A DNA stretch of 35,223 nt from CBFHWY01 sp965659675 (GCA_965659675.1 CBFHWY010000025.1:1-35223), one strand, 5' to 3'; shown: positions 7,818-17,552, counted from the first letter of the stretch. Notes: generated by a model not told the origin, from the letters alone. Numbers and translations: made by a program.

Positions 7818-10589
7818 ATGGCAGTCCATAGACTACAGAAAGTAGCAAAAGAGTTCAATGTTGGAATCAGCAGAGTAGTTGAATACCTGCAATCCAAAGG
7901 TATTGAGATAGATGCCAAACCAAACACAAAATTGGGTGAGGATGAATATCAATTGCTGCTTGATGAATTCCAGTCAGACAAACAGGCTCTCGATCAGTCT
8001 AAAAAACTGAAGACCAAGCGTGTAGTTCGTCAAACGATCTCTCTTGATGATACAAAAGAGGAGCGTAAACCTGGGCCTAAGGAAGATGATGATTCTATCC
8101 TGATCAAGAATGTTCCAGTAGCTGACTCTACGCCAATTCAGAAGAAGGAAGAGGAGCCTGCAGAAGAGCCTGCAGAAAAGCCACCAGTGGCCAAAGAAGA
8201 GCCAAAGAAGGAAGAGAAAGAAAGCCCCAAACCCGAAGAACCGAAAAAAGAAGACACAGAAGAGCCTGAGGATTCAAAAGGCTTAAAGGTTGTCGATAAG
8301 ATCGATCTCGACAAGATCAATCAGAAGACCAGACCTACAAAGGCAACCAAAGAGGAAAAGAAAGAGAAAGAAAAGCCTGAGGTAAAGAAAGAAGAGGCTA
8401 AACCAGAGGCGAAGAAAGAAGAGCCCAAAAAAGAAGAAGAAAAGCCAAAAGAGAAATCAGCTCCAGAGCATATTGAGACGAAGATCGAAAAGCTTTCAGG
8501 GCCGAATATTCTCGGAAAGATCGAAGTTAAGGAAGACCCCAAGAAGAAAAAGCCCGTGGCCTCTTCAAACGAGAAAGAACTCGATGGAAAAGGCCGCAAG
8601 CGTCGCAAGCGCATTAGAGGTGCTCGTGTAAGAGATGAAGGTGGAAAAGGCCGAGGCCGAAAGAAACAGGAGAAGGTTCAGGAGCTTACTGAAGAACAAA
8701 TTCAGGCTCAAGTAAGAGAAACACTAGCTCGTCTTAGTGGTGGCGGTGGAAAGTCTAAATCAGCCAAACACAGAAAAGCCAAAAGAGAAGCAATTTCTCA
8801 ACAGAAAGAGCAGGAGGCTTCTCAACAGGAAGAAGAACAAAAACTGCTGAGAGTAACGGAGTTCGTTACTGTTAGTGAATTGAGCACGATGATGAATGTA
8901 CCAGCAACGGATATCATCGCTGCCTGCATGTCATTGGGAATGGTTGTATCGATCAATCAGCGATTGGATGCCGAAACTCTTACCATCGTTGCCGAGGAAT
9001 TTGGATTCCAGGTTGAGTTTACTACAGAAGAAATAGACGAAACTCAATTAGAAGAGCCGGATAAAGAAGAAAACATTAAACCTCGTTCGCCGATCGTTAC
9101 GGTGATGGGACACGTTGATCACGGAAAGACATCATTACTTGACCATATTCGTAAGGCAAATGTGATCGCAGGTGAAGCTGGAGGGATTACCCAGCACATC
9201 GGAGCATATAGTGTGAAGGTCGATAAAGATCGAAGGATCACTTTCCTTGATACTCCAGGTCACGAAGCCTTTACAGCGATGAGGTCTAGAGGTGCTCAGG
9301 TAACTGACCTTGTTATTGTTGTTGTAGCGGCCGATGACAATGTCATGCCTCAAACGAAAGAAGCGATCAATCACGCTCAGGCAGCAGGGGTTCCGATCGT
9401 TTTTGCGATCAATAAGATTGATAAGCCAGGTGCGAACCCAGATAAGATCAAGGAGGAGCTTGCAGGGATGAACTATCTCGTTGAAGAATGGGGTGGAAAA
9501 TATCAATCACAGGATATCTCAGCAAAGAATGGTGAGAATATAGATGAACTGCTCGACAAAGTATTGCTCGAAGCGGAACTGCTCGAACTTAATGCAGACC
9601 CAGATAAACGAGCGGTGGGTACCGTTATCGAGGCTTCTTTAGATAAAGGAAAAGGTTATGTGTCTACAGTTATCGTCCAGTCCGGAACGCTCAGAGTGGG
9701 GGATAATATGCTGGCTGGAAGCCACTACGGTAAAGTGAAGGCGATTCAGAACGAAAGAGGTCAGAATATTGAGGAAGCTGGACCAAGTACTCCGGTGACC
9801 ATCCTTGGACTGAACGGAGCACCAAGCGCTGGAGATAAATTCCATATTCTGGAAGAAGAAAAAGAGGTTAAGAATATTGCAAACAAACGATCTCAACTCC
9901 AAAGAGAGCAAGGCGTTAGAGCTCAAAAGCAGATCACGCTTGATGAGATCGGACGTCGAATTGCCATTGGAGATTTCCAGGAATTGAATGTGATCATCAA
10001 AGGTGATGTCGATGGATCCATTGAAGCTCTTGCAGATTCACTGCTAAATCTTTCCACCGAGAAGATCCAGGTAAATGTGATCCACAAGTCTGTTGGTCAG
10101 ATTTCTGAATCGGATGTACTGCTAGCCAGTGCCTCTGCTGCGGTGATCATCGGATTCCAGGTAAGACCTTCTGCCAATGCGAGAAAGATCGCAGAGAAGG
10201 AACAGATCGATATTCGACTCTACTCTGTCATCTATGATGCCATTGAGGAAGTTAAGACGGCCATGGAAGGCATGCTTAAACCGAAGGTGGAGGAAAAAGT
10301 GGTTTGCAACCTCGAAGTACGCGATACCTTTAAGATCTCTAAGGTTGGAACGATCGCTGGGTGTTATGTGAACGATGGAACGATCACCAGAAATACGAAG
10401 GTCCGTCTGATCAGGGACGGTGTGGTGGTCTACACTGGAAACCTTGGATCCCTAAAACGATTCAAGGAAGACGTGCGCGAAGTGAAGAAAGGCTTCGAAT
10501 GCGGACTGAATATCGAGAACTTCAACGACATCAAAGTAGGTGATGAGATCGAGGGATACGAAGAGGTAGAGGTGAAGCAGAGCCTTTAA
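7818..10589 (+). CDS. infB: Translation initiation factor IF-2
   Basis: IF-2 is the GTPase that brings initiator tRNA to the 30S subunit and promotes subunit joining. The 923-residue protein has an IF2_N module at 1-52 (VHRLQKVAKEFNVG), a long lysine/glutamate-rich linker at about 60-330, and a second IF2_N-type domain at about 343-402. The G domain has P-loop GHVDHGKT (431-438), DTPGH (478-482), NKID (532-535) and SAK (568-570); beta-barrel domains and the C2 domain follow to the end. All GTPase motifs are intact. The Lys/Glu linker is low complexity and typical of Bacteroidota. The stop overlaps that of the converging SPOR gene, with no terminator between them. Confidence 0.97.
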   Translation: MAVHRLQKVAKEFNVGISRVVEYLQSKGIEIDAKPNTKLGEDEYQLLLDEFQSDKQALDQSKKLKTKRVVRQTISLDDTKEERKPGPKEDDDSILIKNVPVADSTPIQKKEEEPAEEPAEKPPVAKEEPKKEEKESPKPEEPKKEDTEEPEDSKGLKVVDKIDLDKINQKTRPTKATKEEKKEKEKPEVKKEEAKPEAKKEEPKKEEEKPKEKSAPEHIETKIEKLSGPNILGKIEVKEDPKKKKPVASSNEKELDGKGRKRRKRIRGARVRDEGGKGRGRKKQEKVQELTEEQIQAQVRETLARLSGGGGKSKSAKHRKAKREAISQQKEQEASQQEEEQKLLRVTEFVTVSELSTMMNVPATDIIAACMSLGMVVSINQRLDAETLTIVAEEFGFQVEFTTEEIDETQLEEPDKEENIKPRSPIVTVMGHVDHGKTSLLDHIRKANVIAGEAGGITQHIGAYSVKVDKDRRITFLDTPGHEAFTAMRSRGAQVTDLVIVVVAADDNVMPQTKEAINHAQAAGVPIVFAINKIDKPGANPDKIKEELAGMNYLVEEWGGKYQSQDISAKNGENIDELLDKVLLEAELLELNADPDKRAVGTVIEASLDKGKGYVSTVIVQSGTLRVGDNMLAGSHYGKVKAIQNERGQNIEEAGPSTPVTILGLNGAPSAGDKFHILEEEKEVKNIANKRSQLQREQGVRAQKQITLDEIGRRIAIGDFQELNVIIKGDVDGSIEALADSLLNLSTEKIQVNVIHKSVGQISESDVLLASASAAVIIGFQVRPSANARKIAEKEQIDIRLYSVIYDAIEEVKTAMEGMLKPKVEEKVVCNLEVRDTFKISKVGTIAGCYVNDGTITRNTKVRLIRDGVVVYTGNLGSLKRFKEDVREVKKGFECGLNIENFNDIKVGDEIEGYEEVEVKQSL

Positions 10590-11029
10590 AATTCGGGGAA
10601 ATCCGGTAAGTTTATTTGATCTTTCAGTATGAATGAATCAGGGAAGTCCTCCTTGAGCCCAAGATGCATGCGTCTTGCTTCGTACCTTCCTCTAAAGTCA
10701 CCCACTCTTACCTTGAAGTTTGGTGCATCATAGATCATATAACATGGTATTTCCGGAAAGAGCTTGAGGAATTCAGCCTGATATTCCAATGCCTCCGTTC
10801 TTGGTCCATAGTAAAGTTGAATACGATAACCAGGTAGGCCTGGTGAATTCAAAGCATTAGATTTCTTGATCTCAAGGAGCTTGCTGATGCGCCCATCAGC
10901 AATGATCTTCACACTTGCTTTAGGCGTCATTGTGTCGGAGGCATAAGATACCATAGCGGTATCAGATTGAGCAACAATGATTTGTGTCAGTATTGAAAAT
11001 ATAGCCCCTAAGACGATACGCATTTTCAT
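10586..11029 (-). CDS. Exported SPOR-domain protein
   Basis: The protein has 147 residues. A signal peptide (start MKMRIVLGAIFSILTQIIVAQ) is followed by a short linker and a SPOR-like domain at about 67-140 (PGYRIQLYYGP...FKVRVGDFRGRYEARRM). SPOR domains bind denuded glycan strands of peptidoglycan, often at division sites, so a periplasmic peptidoglycan-binding role is expected. There is no second domain. A homologous SPOR gene between infB and the ACIII operon is, from memory, a common arrangement in Bacteroidota. A promoter-like word lies upstream at 11052-11059. Its stop codon overlaps the infB stop on the other strand. MRIVLGAIF two codons later is an equally possible start. Confidence 0.88.
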   Translation of the reverse strand: MKMRIVLGAIFSILTQIIVAQSDTAMVSYASDTMTPKASVKIIADGRISKLLEIKKSNALNSPGLPGYRIQLYYGPRTEALEYQAEFLKLFPEIPCYMIYDAPNFKVRVGDFRGRYEARRMHLGLKEDFPDSFILKDQINLPDFPEF

Positions 11030-11051
11030 TCCTTCAATAACAATTTCGTGC

Positions 11052-11059
11052 CAAAGTTA
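11052..11059 (-). promoter_or_regulatory. TAnnTTTG promoter-like word for the SPOR gene
   Basis: Read on the minus strand this is TAACTTTG, about 23 bases before the SPOR-gene ATG, giving a short leader. It shares the 194-base intergenic region 11030-11223 with the promoter of the ACIII operon on the other strand. Apart from these two words I see only AT-rich DNA there. Confidence 0.5.
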
Positions 11060-11164
11060 GTCGATGTTTCGTAGCCTCTATAAGTACTTATTTAGAATGA
11101 TTCTAAATTATTCCTTAGTCTTTTAAAATTTCAACGCCTTTTTAACAATCGATGCCTATTCTTT

Positions 11165-11172
11165 TAAATTTG
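11165..11172 (+). promoter_or_regulatory. TAnnTTTG promoter-like word for the ACIII/oxidase operon
   Basis: TAAATTTG lies 51 bases before the actA ATG and would give a leader of about 45 bases. It is the only good match upstream of the 11-kb operon. The -33 region is T-rich but lacks a clear TTG. Confidence 0.55.
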
Positions 11173-11223
11173 CGCATTGTACGGAGTGTACAGAGGTAAA
11201 GCTACCTGAATAAACACTTAGAA

Positions 11224-12477
11224 ATGAAGATGATAACTCGTTTTTTCTCCCCCGATAACTCACACTTCAAAATTCTCCTTCTCTCTGCTATCCTTTTCTT
11301 ATCTGGAACGGTTTCGGCACAGGATGGAGAGGCACTTTTCAAAGCCAATTGTGCTTCTTGTCACAAGCTAAATAAAAAACTTGTAGGTCCGGCTCTTGCA
11401 GGAGTTCAGGACAGATGGGAAGATGAAGAGAATCTGATCGCATGGATCAAGAATTCTCAGGCTTACATGGATGAGACAGGAGATCCTTATGCGATCGCCT
11501 TGTTTGAAGAATACAACAAGAGTATCATGCCTGCTCAGGCAGTGAATGATGAGGAGATCAAAGCTATCCTGGCTTATATCGCCAATCCACCGGTCGAAGA
11601 GAAACCGAAAGAGGTTGTTGCTGCTCCTACAGCGGAAAAAGAAGGTGATGACTACTCAAGCTACTGGCTGCTGGCCTTTGCCATTCTGTTCATCATCATT
11701 ATCCGTGTTCTCTTTGGGGTTTCAAAATCCGTTAAGAAACTTACAGCCGAAGTTGACGGTAAGACCTATGAGGGCAATGAGGGCTTCTTTGATAGTGTTA
11801 AAGTTTGGGTCGGAAATCACAAAAAAGCTACTGCTGGTATAGGTCTGGTTTTATTAGCCGTTCTTGCTATGCAGGCATGGTATGCAGCGAAAGGAATCGG
11901 GGTTTATCAGGCTTACGCACCTGAGCAGCCGATCAAATTCTCGCACAAGATCCACGCTGGTGAGAATGGAATTAGCTGTGTTTACTGCCACCACAGTGCA
12001 GAGAAAGGTAAAAGTGCTGGAATTCCTTCTGTGAATGTTTGTATGAATTGTCATACTGCCATTGGTGAAGGGAAGCGCTGGGGTACCGAAGAGATCGCCA
12101 AGATCTATGAAGCTGCTGGATACGATCCGGATGCTGGTGCCTACACCAAAGAACAAAAACCCATCAAATGGGTGCGAATTCATAATCTTCCTGACTTTGC
12201 ATACTTCAATCACTCGCAACACGTGGTGGTCGGTAAGCAGGAATGCCAAACTTGTCATGGTGAAGTTGAGAATATCGATTATCCTATGAAGCAACATGCT
12301 GAGTTGACCATGGGATGGTGTATTAACTGTCACCGTGAAACGGAAGTTAAGATGGAAGGAAACGGCTATTACGACAAGCTTCACGCACAGCTTTTGGAGC
12401 AATATGCCGATGAAGGAATTGAGAAATTTACTGTGGAACATATTGGGGGCCTTGAATGTGCCAAATGCCACTATTAA
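11224..12477 (+). CDS. actA: ACIII subunit ActA, multiheme cytochrome c with fused monoheme domain
   Basis: ActA is the periplasmic multiheme c subunit of alternative complex III, a quinol oxidase unrelated to bc1. The 417-residue protein has a signal sequence (about 1-32) and a monoheme cytochrome c domain with CASCH at 43-47. A Pro/Glu/Ala linker and two hydrophobic helices (about 147-165 and 203-220) come next, then five more heme sites: CVYCH 252-256, CMNCH 273-277, CQTCH 341-345, CINCH 366-370 and CAKCH 412-416. The second half is the canonical pentaheme ActA; the first is an extra cytochrome c joined by a tether. It starts the operon with actB 19 bases downstream. Heme attachment follows from the CxxCH motifs; the electron route is inferred. 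Confidence 0.94.
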   Translation: MKMITRFFSPDNSHFKILLLSAILFLSGTVSAQDGEALFKANCASCHKLNKKLVGPALAGVQDRWEDEENLIAWIKNSQAYMDETGDPYAIALFEEYNKSIMPAQAVNDEEIKAILAYIANPPVEEKPKEVVAAPTAEKEGDDYSSYWLLAFAILFIIIIRVLFGVSKSVKKLTAEVDGKTYEGNEGFFDSVKVWVGNHKKATAGIGLVLLAVLAMQAWYAAKGIGVYQAYAPEQPIKFSHKIHAGENGISCVYCHHSAEKGKSAGIPSVNVCMNCHTAIGEGKRWGTEEIAKIYEAAGYDPDAGAYTKEQKPIKWVRIHNLPDFAYFNHSQHVVVGKQECQTCHGEVENIDYPMKQHAELTMGWCINCHRETEVKMEGNGYYDKLHAQLLEQYADEGIEKFTVEHIGGLECAKCHY

Positions 12478-12496
12478 TCCCTGCTAAGTAAAAACT

Positions 12497-15400
12497 ATGG
12501 CTAAGAAGTATTGGAACAGTCTGGATCAACTTAATAATGATCCCGCATTTCTTAAGGAAGCTGAAAACGAGTTCAAGGAAGAAGTTCCTGTAGCGGAGTT
12601 TCTCGGAAAGGAAGAACTTGATAGCACCGCGACCTCAAGAAGAGATTTTCTGAAGTTCGTTGGGTTCTCATTGGGAGCAGCCACATTGGCCGCTTGTGAA
12701 ACCCCTGTGGTAAAGTCAATCCCTTACGTAGTGAAACCGGAGAATATCAATCCGGCGATTCCAAACTATTACGCATCTACTTACTATGATGGAGTAGACT
12801 TTGCGAATATCATAGTGAAAACTCGAGAAGGTCGACCAATCTTCATTAAAGGAAACAAGAATAGCCCGGTTACTAAAGGTGGCTTAACAGCGAGAGTAAA
12901 CTCATCGGTGCTGAGTCTTTACGACACTCATCGATATAAAGTTCCTCAGAATAAAGCAGGAAACACTTCCTGGAATGACCTCGACCGTGCTGTTGTAAAA
13001 GCATTTGAGCAGGCTCAGTCTTTTGGCAAGCAGATCGCCATTCTTTCCAATTCGATCGCAAGCCCAAGTACAAAGGCAGCCATAGCGGAATTTGCAAAGG
13101 CATATTCAGGTTCGGCTGCTGAAGGAGATCAGGCAGCGGAAATGAATTCTGCTGTGAGACACGTTCAGTATGATGCGGTTTCATACAGTGGAATGCGCAA
13201 AGCAAATGAAATGGACTTTGGAACAGCTATGATTCCATCGTATGATTTCTCTAAAGCTAAAACCATTGTGAGCTTCGGAGCAGATTTCCTTGCGAACTGG
13301 CTGAACTCAACGGAGCATTCACCACAGTATACGTCAAGAAGAAATCCTGATGGTGACTGGATGAGCAAGCATTATCAGTTTGAGACAAACATGAGCTTAA
13401 CAGGTTCAAATGCAGATGTTCGCGGAGCGATCAGACCTTCTGAGAGAGGCGCTGCAACTGTAATGCTTTACAACCTGATCGCAAAGAAGGCAGGTGCTCC
13501 TACCATCAAAGCTTCATCATTCGAGTCGGATAATGCAGTTGACAAAAAGATGGCTAGGGCAGCGAATGAACTTTGGGCAAACAAAGGGGCTTCACTTGTG
13601 GTTTCAGGCTCAAATGACGTGAATGAGCAATGCGTTGTGAATGCGATCAACCAAATGCTCGGAAACTACGGTTCGACCATTGACGCTTCTAAACCACTTT
13701 ACGTGCGCAACGGAGATGATGAGGCGGTTCTTTCTTTGATCAAGGATATGAAAGCAGGAAAAGTTGGAGCGATCATCGTTTACAACTGTAACCCTGTTCA
13801 AACCCTTCCAGCTGCCGCTGGTTTTAAAGAAGCTCTGGCCAAGGTAGGAACCAAGATTCAGGTAGCAGACAGACCCGATGAGACTTCGGTACTTTGTGAT
13901 TATGCAGCACCTGATTCACATTTCCTTGAGTCATGGAACGACTACGAGATCAAGGCAGGAGAATTCTCATTGCAACAACCGGCGATCAGACCATTATTCA
14001 AATCGCGACAAGCCCAGTCATCTTTCCTAAGATGGGCTAAGAAAGAGGATTCGGATTATTACAACTTCCTTACTGCAAACTGGGAGAAGAATATCTTCAG
14101 CCTGCAGTCGAAAGAGACATACTTTAAGGCATTTTGGAATGAGGCTGTGAAGAATGGTCATGTCAGTCTTAACGAAACAAAGGAGCAAGCCGAGTTTACC
14201 TCACATGCTTCCATGGCCGCAAATGCTATTGCGAAGAACAAGTCTGAAGGATGGGAGCTAGTACTCTACATGAAAACAGGTATTGGAGAAGGTGCTCAGG
14301 CAAACAACCCACACCTTCAGGAATTCCCTGATCCGGTGAGTCGTATTTCCTGGGACAACTACATCACCATGAACCCTGCGGACATGGAAGAAGCGGGATA
14401 TGAAACGAGAACAGCTCAAGAGACTCCTGCAAATACTGCAAAAGTTAGCGTTGGAGGACAGAGCCTTGTGCTTCCAGTGGTAGCACAACCGGGACAAAAA
14501 AGACAAACGATCGGTATCGCTCTGGGATACGGACGCACGAATACTGGTAAGGCCGGAAATGGTGTGGGAAAGAATGCTTATCCAATGATCGCATTCAAGA
14601 ATGGCACCATGAGTTACGACCTCACTGGAGTAAATGTTGAGTCTACAGGCGAAGAGTATGCGGTAGCTTCAATCCAGACTCATCACACTATGATGGGTCG
14701 TAAGATCGTTAATGAAACGGATATCAATACCTACAAGACAGCAGAGCTTGATGAGTGGAATGAGCCGGCCGAAATGAAGGATGCCTTTGGTGAAACCAAA
14801 CATGTCAATAAACTTGACCTTTGGTCTTCACACAAATTAGAGGTTGGTCACTTGTGGGGTCTGTCTATCGATCTTAACTCATGTACCGGTTGCGGCGCTT
14901 GTGTTACTGCATGTCACTTGAACAATAATGTTCCTGTTGTTGGTAAAGACGAGATCAGAAGGTCAAGAAGTATGTTCTGGCTGAGAATCGACCGCTACTA
15001 CAGTAGTGATGCTGACCCAGACAAGAATAATGGAGAAAAGAATTACTCCGAAATGGAGAATCCATCTGACTATCCACAAGCTGTATTCCAACCAGTGATG
15101 TGTCAGCACTGTAACCATGCTCCATGTGAAACGGTTTGTCCGGTAGCTGCAACAACACACAGTAATGAAGGATTTAACCAGATGACCTATAACCGTTGTG
15201 TTGGAACAAGATACTGTGCCAATAACTGCCCTTACAAGGTAAGACGCTTCAACTGGTTCAACTACAATGCTGATAGCAAGTTCACTAATGTGAATCCTGC
15301 ACAGGATCAACTTGCTCGACTGGTATTGAACCCAGATGTGGTTGTAAGATCAAGAGGGGTAATGGAAAAATGTAGCCTCTGTATTCAAGACGTACAGGCT

Positions 15401-15631
15401 GGAAAGCTTCAAGCTAAGAAAGAAGGGCGTCCGGTTCAGGATGGTGAGATTCAAACCGCTTGTTCAGCAGCATGTGCTGCAGGAGCAATTGTGTTTGGAG
15501 ACCTTAACGATAACACACAAGTTGCAGAAAGAGCGCAACACGATAGAACGTATACGCTGATCGAGGAAGTAGGTACACGTCCAAACGTGACTTACATGAC
15601 CAAGGTTAGAAATGTTGAAGCAGAAGCATAG
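12497..15631 (+). CDS. actB: ACIII subunit ActB, molybdopterin-oxidoreductase-like iron-sulfur protein
   Basis: This 1044-residue protein fuses a molybdopterin-oxidoreductase-like domain (about 70-770) to a four-cluster ferredoxin domain. Residues 48-67 combine a twin-arginine motif (RRDFLKF) with a lipobox-like LAAC, so it is probably exported folded by Tat and lipid-anchored on the periplasmic side. Cysteine groups are CTGCGACVTAC (796-806), CQHCNHAPCETVCP (from 869), CVGTRYCANNCP (from 901) and CSLC (from 959), with a further CSAAC near the end; these suit [4Fe-4S] and [3Fe-4S] centres. ActB is known to lack the molybdenum cofactor in ACIII, so the large domain is a structural relic. Electrons from quinol oxidised at ActC should pass through these clusters to ActA. 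Confidence 0.95.
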   Translation: MAKKYWNSLDQLNNDPAFLKEAENEFKEEVPVAEFLGKEELDSTATSRRDFLKFVGFSLGAATLAACETPVVKSIPYVVKPENINPAIPNYYASTYYDGVDFANIIVKTREGRPIFIKGNKNSPVTKGGLTARVNSSVLSLYDTHRYKVPQNKAGNTSWNDLDRAVVKAFEQAQSFGKQIAILSNSIASPSTKAAIAEFAKAYSGSAAEGDQAAEMNSAVRHVQYDAVSYSGMRKANEMDFGTAMIPSYDFSKAKTIVSFGADFLANWLNSTEHSPQYTSRRNPDGDWMSKHYQFETNMSLTGSNADVRGAIRPSERGAATVMLYNLIAKKAGAPTIKASSFESDNAVDKKMARAANELWANKGASLVVSGSNDVNEQCVVNAINQMLGNYGSTIDASKPLYVRNGDDEAVLSLIKDMKAGKVGAIIVYNCNPVQTLPAAAGFKEALAKVGTKIQVADRPDETSVLCDYAAPDSHFLESWNDYEIKAGEFSLQQPAIRPLFKSRQAQSSFLRWAKKEDSDYYNFLTANWEKNIFSLQSKETYFKAFWNEAVKNGHVSLNETKEQAEFTSHASMAANAIAKNKSEGWELVLYMKTGIGEGAQANNPHLQEFPDPVSRISWDNYITMNPADMEEAGYETRTAQETPANTAKVSVGGQSLVLPVVAQPGQKRQTIGIALGYGRTNTGKAGNGVGKNAYPMIAFKNGTMSYDLTGVNVESTGEEYAVASIQTHHTMMGRKIVNETDINTYKTAELDEWNEPAEMKDAFGETKHVNKLDLWSSHKLEVGHLWGLSIDLNSCTGCGACVTACHLNNNVPVVGKDEIRRSRSMFWLRIDRYYSSDADPDKNNGEKNYSEMENPSDYPQAVFQPVMCQHCNHAPCETVCPVAATTHSNEGFNQMTYNRCVGTRYCANNCPYKVRRFNWFNYNADSKFTNVNPAQDQLARLVLNPDVVVRSRGVMEKCSLCIQDVQAGKLQAKKEGRPVQDGEIQTACSAACAAGAIVFGDLNDNTQVAERAQHDRTYTLIEEVGTRPNVTYMTKVRNVEAEA

Positions 15632-15653
15632 TAAAGAATTAAATCTACCATAG

Positions 15654-17024
15654 ATGCATAAGGAAGCCGCGATAAGAAAACCACTCATTCTTGGTGATAA
15701 AGATTATCATCAGATCACTGAGGACGTTTGTGGGCCAGTTGAAGGAAAAGCAAATAAGCTTTGGTACCTCGCATTTACCATATCTGCCATTGTTGCCCTT
15801 TGGGGTGTTGGCTGTATTCTTTATACCATTGGAAGAGGTATTGGAGTTTGGGGTCTGAATACTACTGTTGGTTGGGCCTGGGATATCACCAACTTCGTTT
15901 GGTGGGTAGGTATCGGACACGCTGGAACACTGATCTCTGCAGTTCTTCTGCTTTTCCGTCAGAAATGGAGAATGGCGATTAACCGTTCTGCTGAGGCGAT
16001 GACGATCTTTGCTGTGATCATGGCAGCCCTCTTCCCTGGAATTCACATGGGAAGAATTTGGATGGCTTATTGGGTATTCCCACTTCCAAATACATTTGGA
16101 TCGCTTTGGGTTAACTTTAACTCACCACTTCTGTGGGATGTGTTTGCGATCTCGACCTATTTCTCCGTATCGCTCGTGTTTTGGTACATTGGGCTGATCC
16201 CAGACTTTGCAACGGTGCGTGACCGCGCACAGAAAGTGGTTCCAAAATTCGTTTATGGAGTATTGTCATTTGGATGGACAGGTAATGTAAAAGCATGGAT
16301 TCGCTTTGAAGAGGTTTCACTGGTACTTGCTGGTCTTGCAACACCACTTGTATTTTCGGTTCACTCTATTGTAAGTATGGACTTCGCTACTTCCGTGATC
16401 CCTGGATGGCACACCACTATTTTCCCACCATATTTCGTGGCAGGAGCGATATTCTCAGGATTTGCGATGGTACAAACTCTTCTGTTGATCGCGAGAAAGG
16501 TGGTAAGCCTCGAAGCTTACATCACTCGAAAGCACATTGAATACATGAACATCATTATTGTGATCACAGGTTCTATGGTTGGTATTGCCTATTTGTCGGA
16601 GCTGTTCATTTCCTGGTACTCAGGCGTTGAATACGAGCAGTATGCCTTCCTCAACAGAGCAACTGGACCTTACTGGTGGTCTTATGCGGCCATGATGACC
16701 TGTAATGTGATCACTCCACAGCTTTTCTGGTTCGAGAAGATCAGAAAGAGTCTTGTGATATCATTCATCCTTTCGATCTTCGTTAACATCGGAATGTGGT
16801 TTGAGCGATTTGTAATTATCGTGACTTCTCTACACAGAGACTTCATACCATCGAATTGGAGTATGTTCCACCCAACATTTGTGGACATCGGAATTTTTGT
16901 TGGAACCATTGGGATCTTCTTTACACTGTTCTTGTTGTACTCAAGAGTATTCCCGGTTCTTGCATTGAATGAATTAAAAACTATCCTGAAGTCTTCAGGT
17001 GAGAACTTTAAAAAACAAGACTAA
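15654..17024 (+). CDS. actC: ACIII subunit ActC, NrfD/PsrC-type quinol-binding membrane protein
   Basis: This 456-residue integral membrane protein belongs to the NrfD/PsrC family. A soluble N-terminal stretch (about 1-38, with GDKDYHQITEDV) precedes roughly ten transmembrane helices. Conserved features of ActC visible here are WWVGIGHAGTLISAVLLLF (about 87-105) and the PGIHMGR segment near 125. In ACIII, ActC holds the quinol site at the periplasmic side and lies under ActB. The paralogue ActF lies 1.2 kb downstream, as in other ACIII operons. It begins 22 bases after actB and ends one base before actD. Confidence 0.94.
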   Translation: MHKEAAIRKPLILGDKDYHQITEDVCGPVEGKANKLWYLAFTISAIVALWGVGCILYTIGRGIGVWGLNTTVGWAWDITNFVWWVGIGHAGTLISAVLLLFRQKWRMAINRSAEAMTIFAVIMAALFPGIHMGRIWMAYWVFPLPNTFGSLWVNFNSPLLWDVFAISTYFSVSLVFWYIGLIPDFATVRDRAQKVVPKFVYGVLSFGWTGNVKAWIRFEEVSLVLAGLATPLVFSVHSIVSMDFATSVIPGWHTTIFPPYFVAGAIFSGFAMVQTLLLIARKVVSLEAYITRKHIEYMNIIIVITGSMVGIAYLSELFISWYSGVEYEQYAFLNRATGPYWWSYAAMMTCNVITPQLFWFEKIRKSLVISFILSIFVNIGMWFERFVIIVTSLHRDFIPSNWSMFHPTFVDIGIFVGTIGIFFTLFLLYSRVFPVLALNELKTILKSSGENFKKQD

Positions 17025-17025
17025 G

Positions 17026-17547
17026 ATGGCTGCGACGATCTACGGACTTTATAATGACGACGGCAAGCTGCTCGATGCTGTAGCAGAGTTGCGTTCGAAT
17101 GGAGTTAATATTAAGGATGCCTACAGTCCTTTTCCTGTGCACGGTTTAGACAAGGCAATGGGAGTTAAGTGGACTCGCCTCGCCATGTGTGCATTCATTT
17201 ATGGCTTGACAGGTGCCGTTTTAGCCTTGTCGGGTTTTTGGTTCTTTATGATCCAGGACTGGCCAATGAATATTGGGGGTAAACCAAATTTTGCGCTTTA
17301 CGAAAACCTTCCTGCATTCATTCCGGTAACATTTGAGTTTACCGTTTTATGTGCAGCTCATGGTATGGCATTGACCTACTTCCTGAGAAACTGGACGCTA
17401 CCATTTGTTAAGGCTAGAAATCCGCATCCAAGAACGACAGACGATCATTTTTGTTTGGAGATCTCGGAAGAGGAGAATACAATGTCCGCAGAAGAAATTC
17501 AAGGAATGTTGAAGAAGACCGGAACGGTCGAAATCATGGAAAGATAA
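17026..17547 (+). CDS. actD: ACIII subunit ActD (DUF3341)
   Basis: I place the start at the ATG at 17026 (MAATIYGLYNDDGKLLDAV), one base after the actC stop; an upstream in-frame start inside actC adds nothing recognisable. The 173-residue protein has the DUF3341 pattern: a soluble N-terminal alpha/beta part ending SPFPVHGLDKAMG, two transmembrane helices (about 52-75 and 97-118), and a soluble acidic C-terminal tail (TTDDHFCLEISEEE). ActD is a structural membrane subunit of ACIII that contacts ActC and ActF; no cofactor-binding residues are evident. Confidence 0.92.
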   Translation: MAATIYGLYNDDGKLLDAVAELRSNGVNIKDAYSPFPVHGLDKAMGVKWTRLAMCAFIYGLTGAVLALSGFWFFMIQDWPMNIGGKPNFALYENLPAFIPVTFEFTVLCAAHGMALTYFLRNWTLPFVKARNPHPRTTDDHFCLEISEEENTMSAEEIQGMLKKTGTVEIMER

Positions 17548-17552
17548 TCCCT

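Noticed and set aside
8138..8614. Minus-strand Ser/Phe-rich open frames opposite infB
   Set aside because: They arise from the Lys/Glu-rich linker of IF-2 read on the other strand.
10658..10680. Short hairpin inside the SPOR gene as a terminator for infB
   Set aside because: The stem is seven pairs with a four-base loop but no T tract follows.
11854..12471. Minus-strand open frame of 205 codons opposite actA
   Set aside because: It lies entirely antisense to the multiheme coding region, which has clear CxxCH motifs; no recognisable domain.
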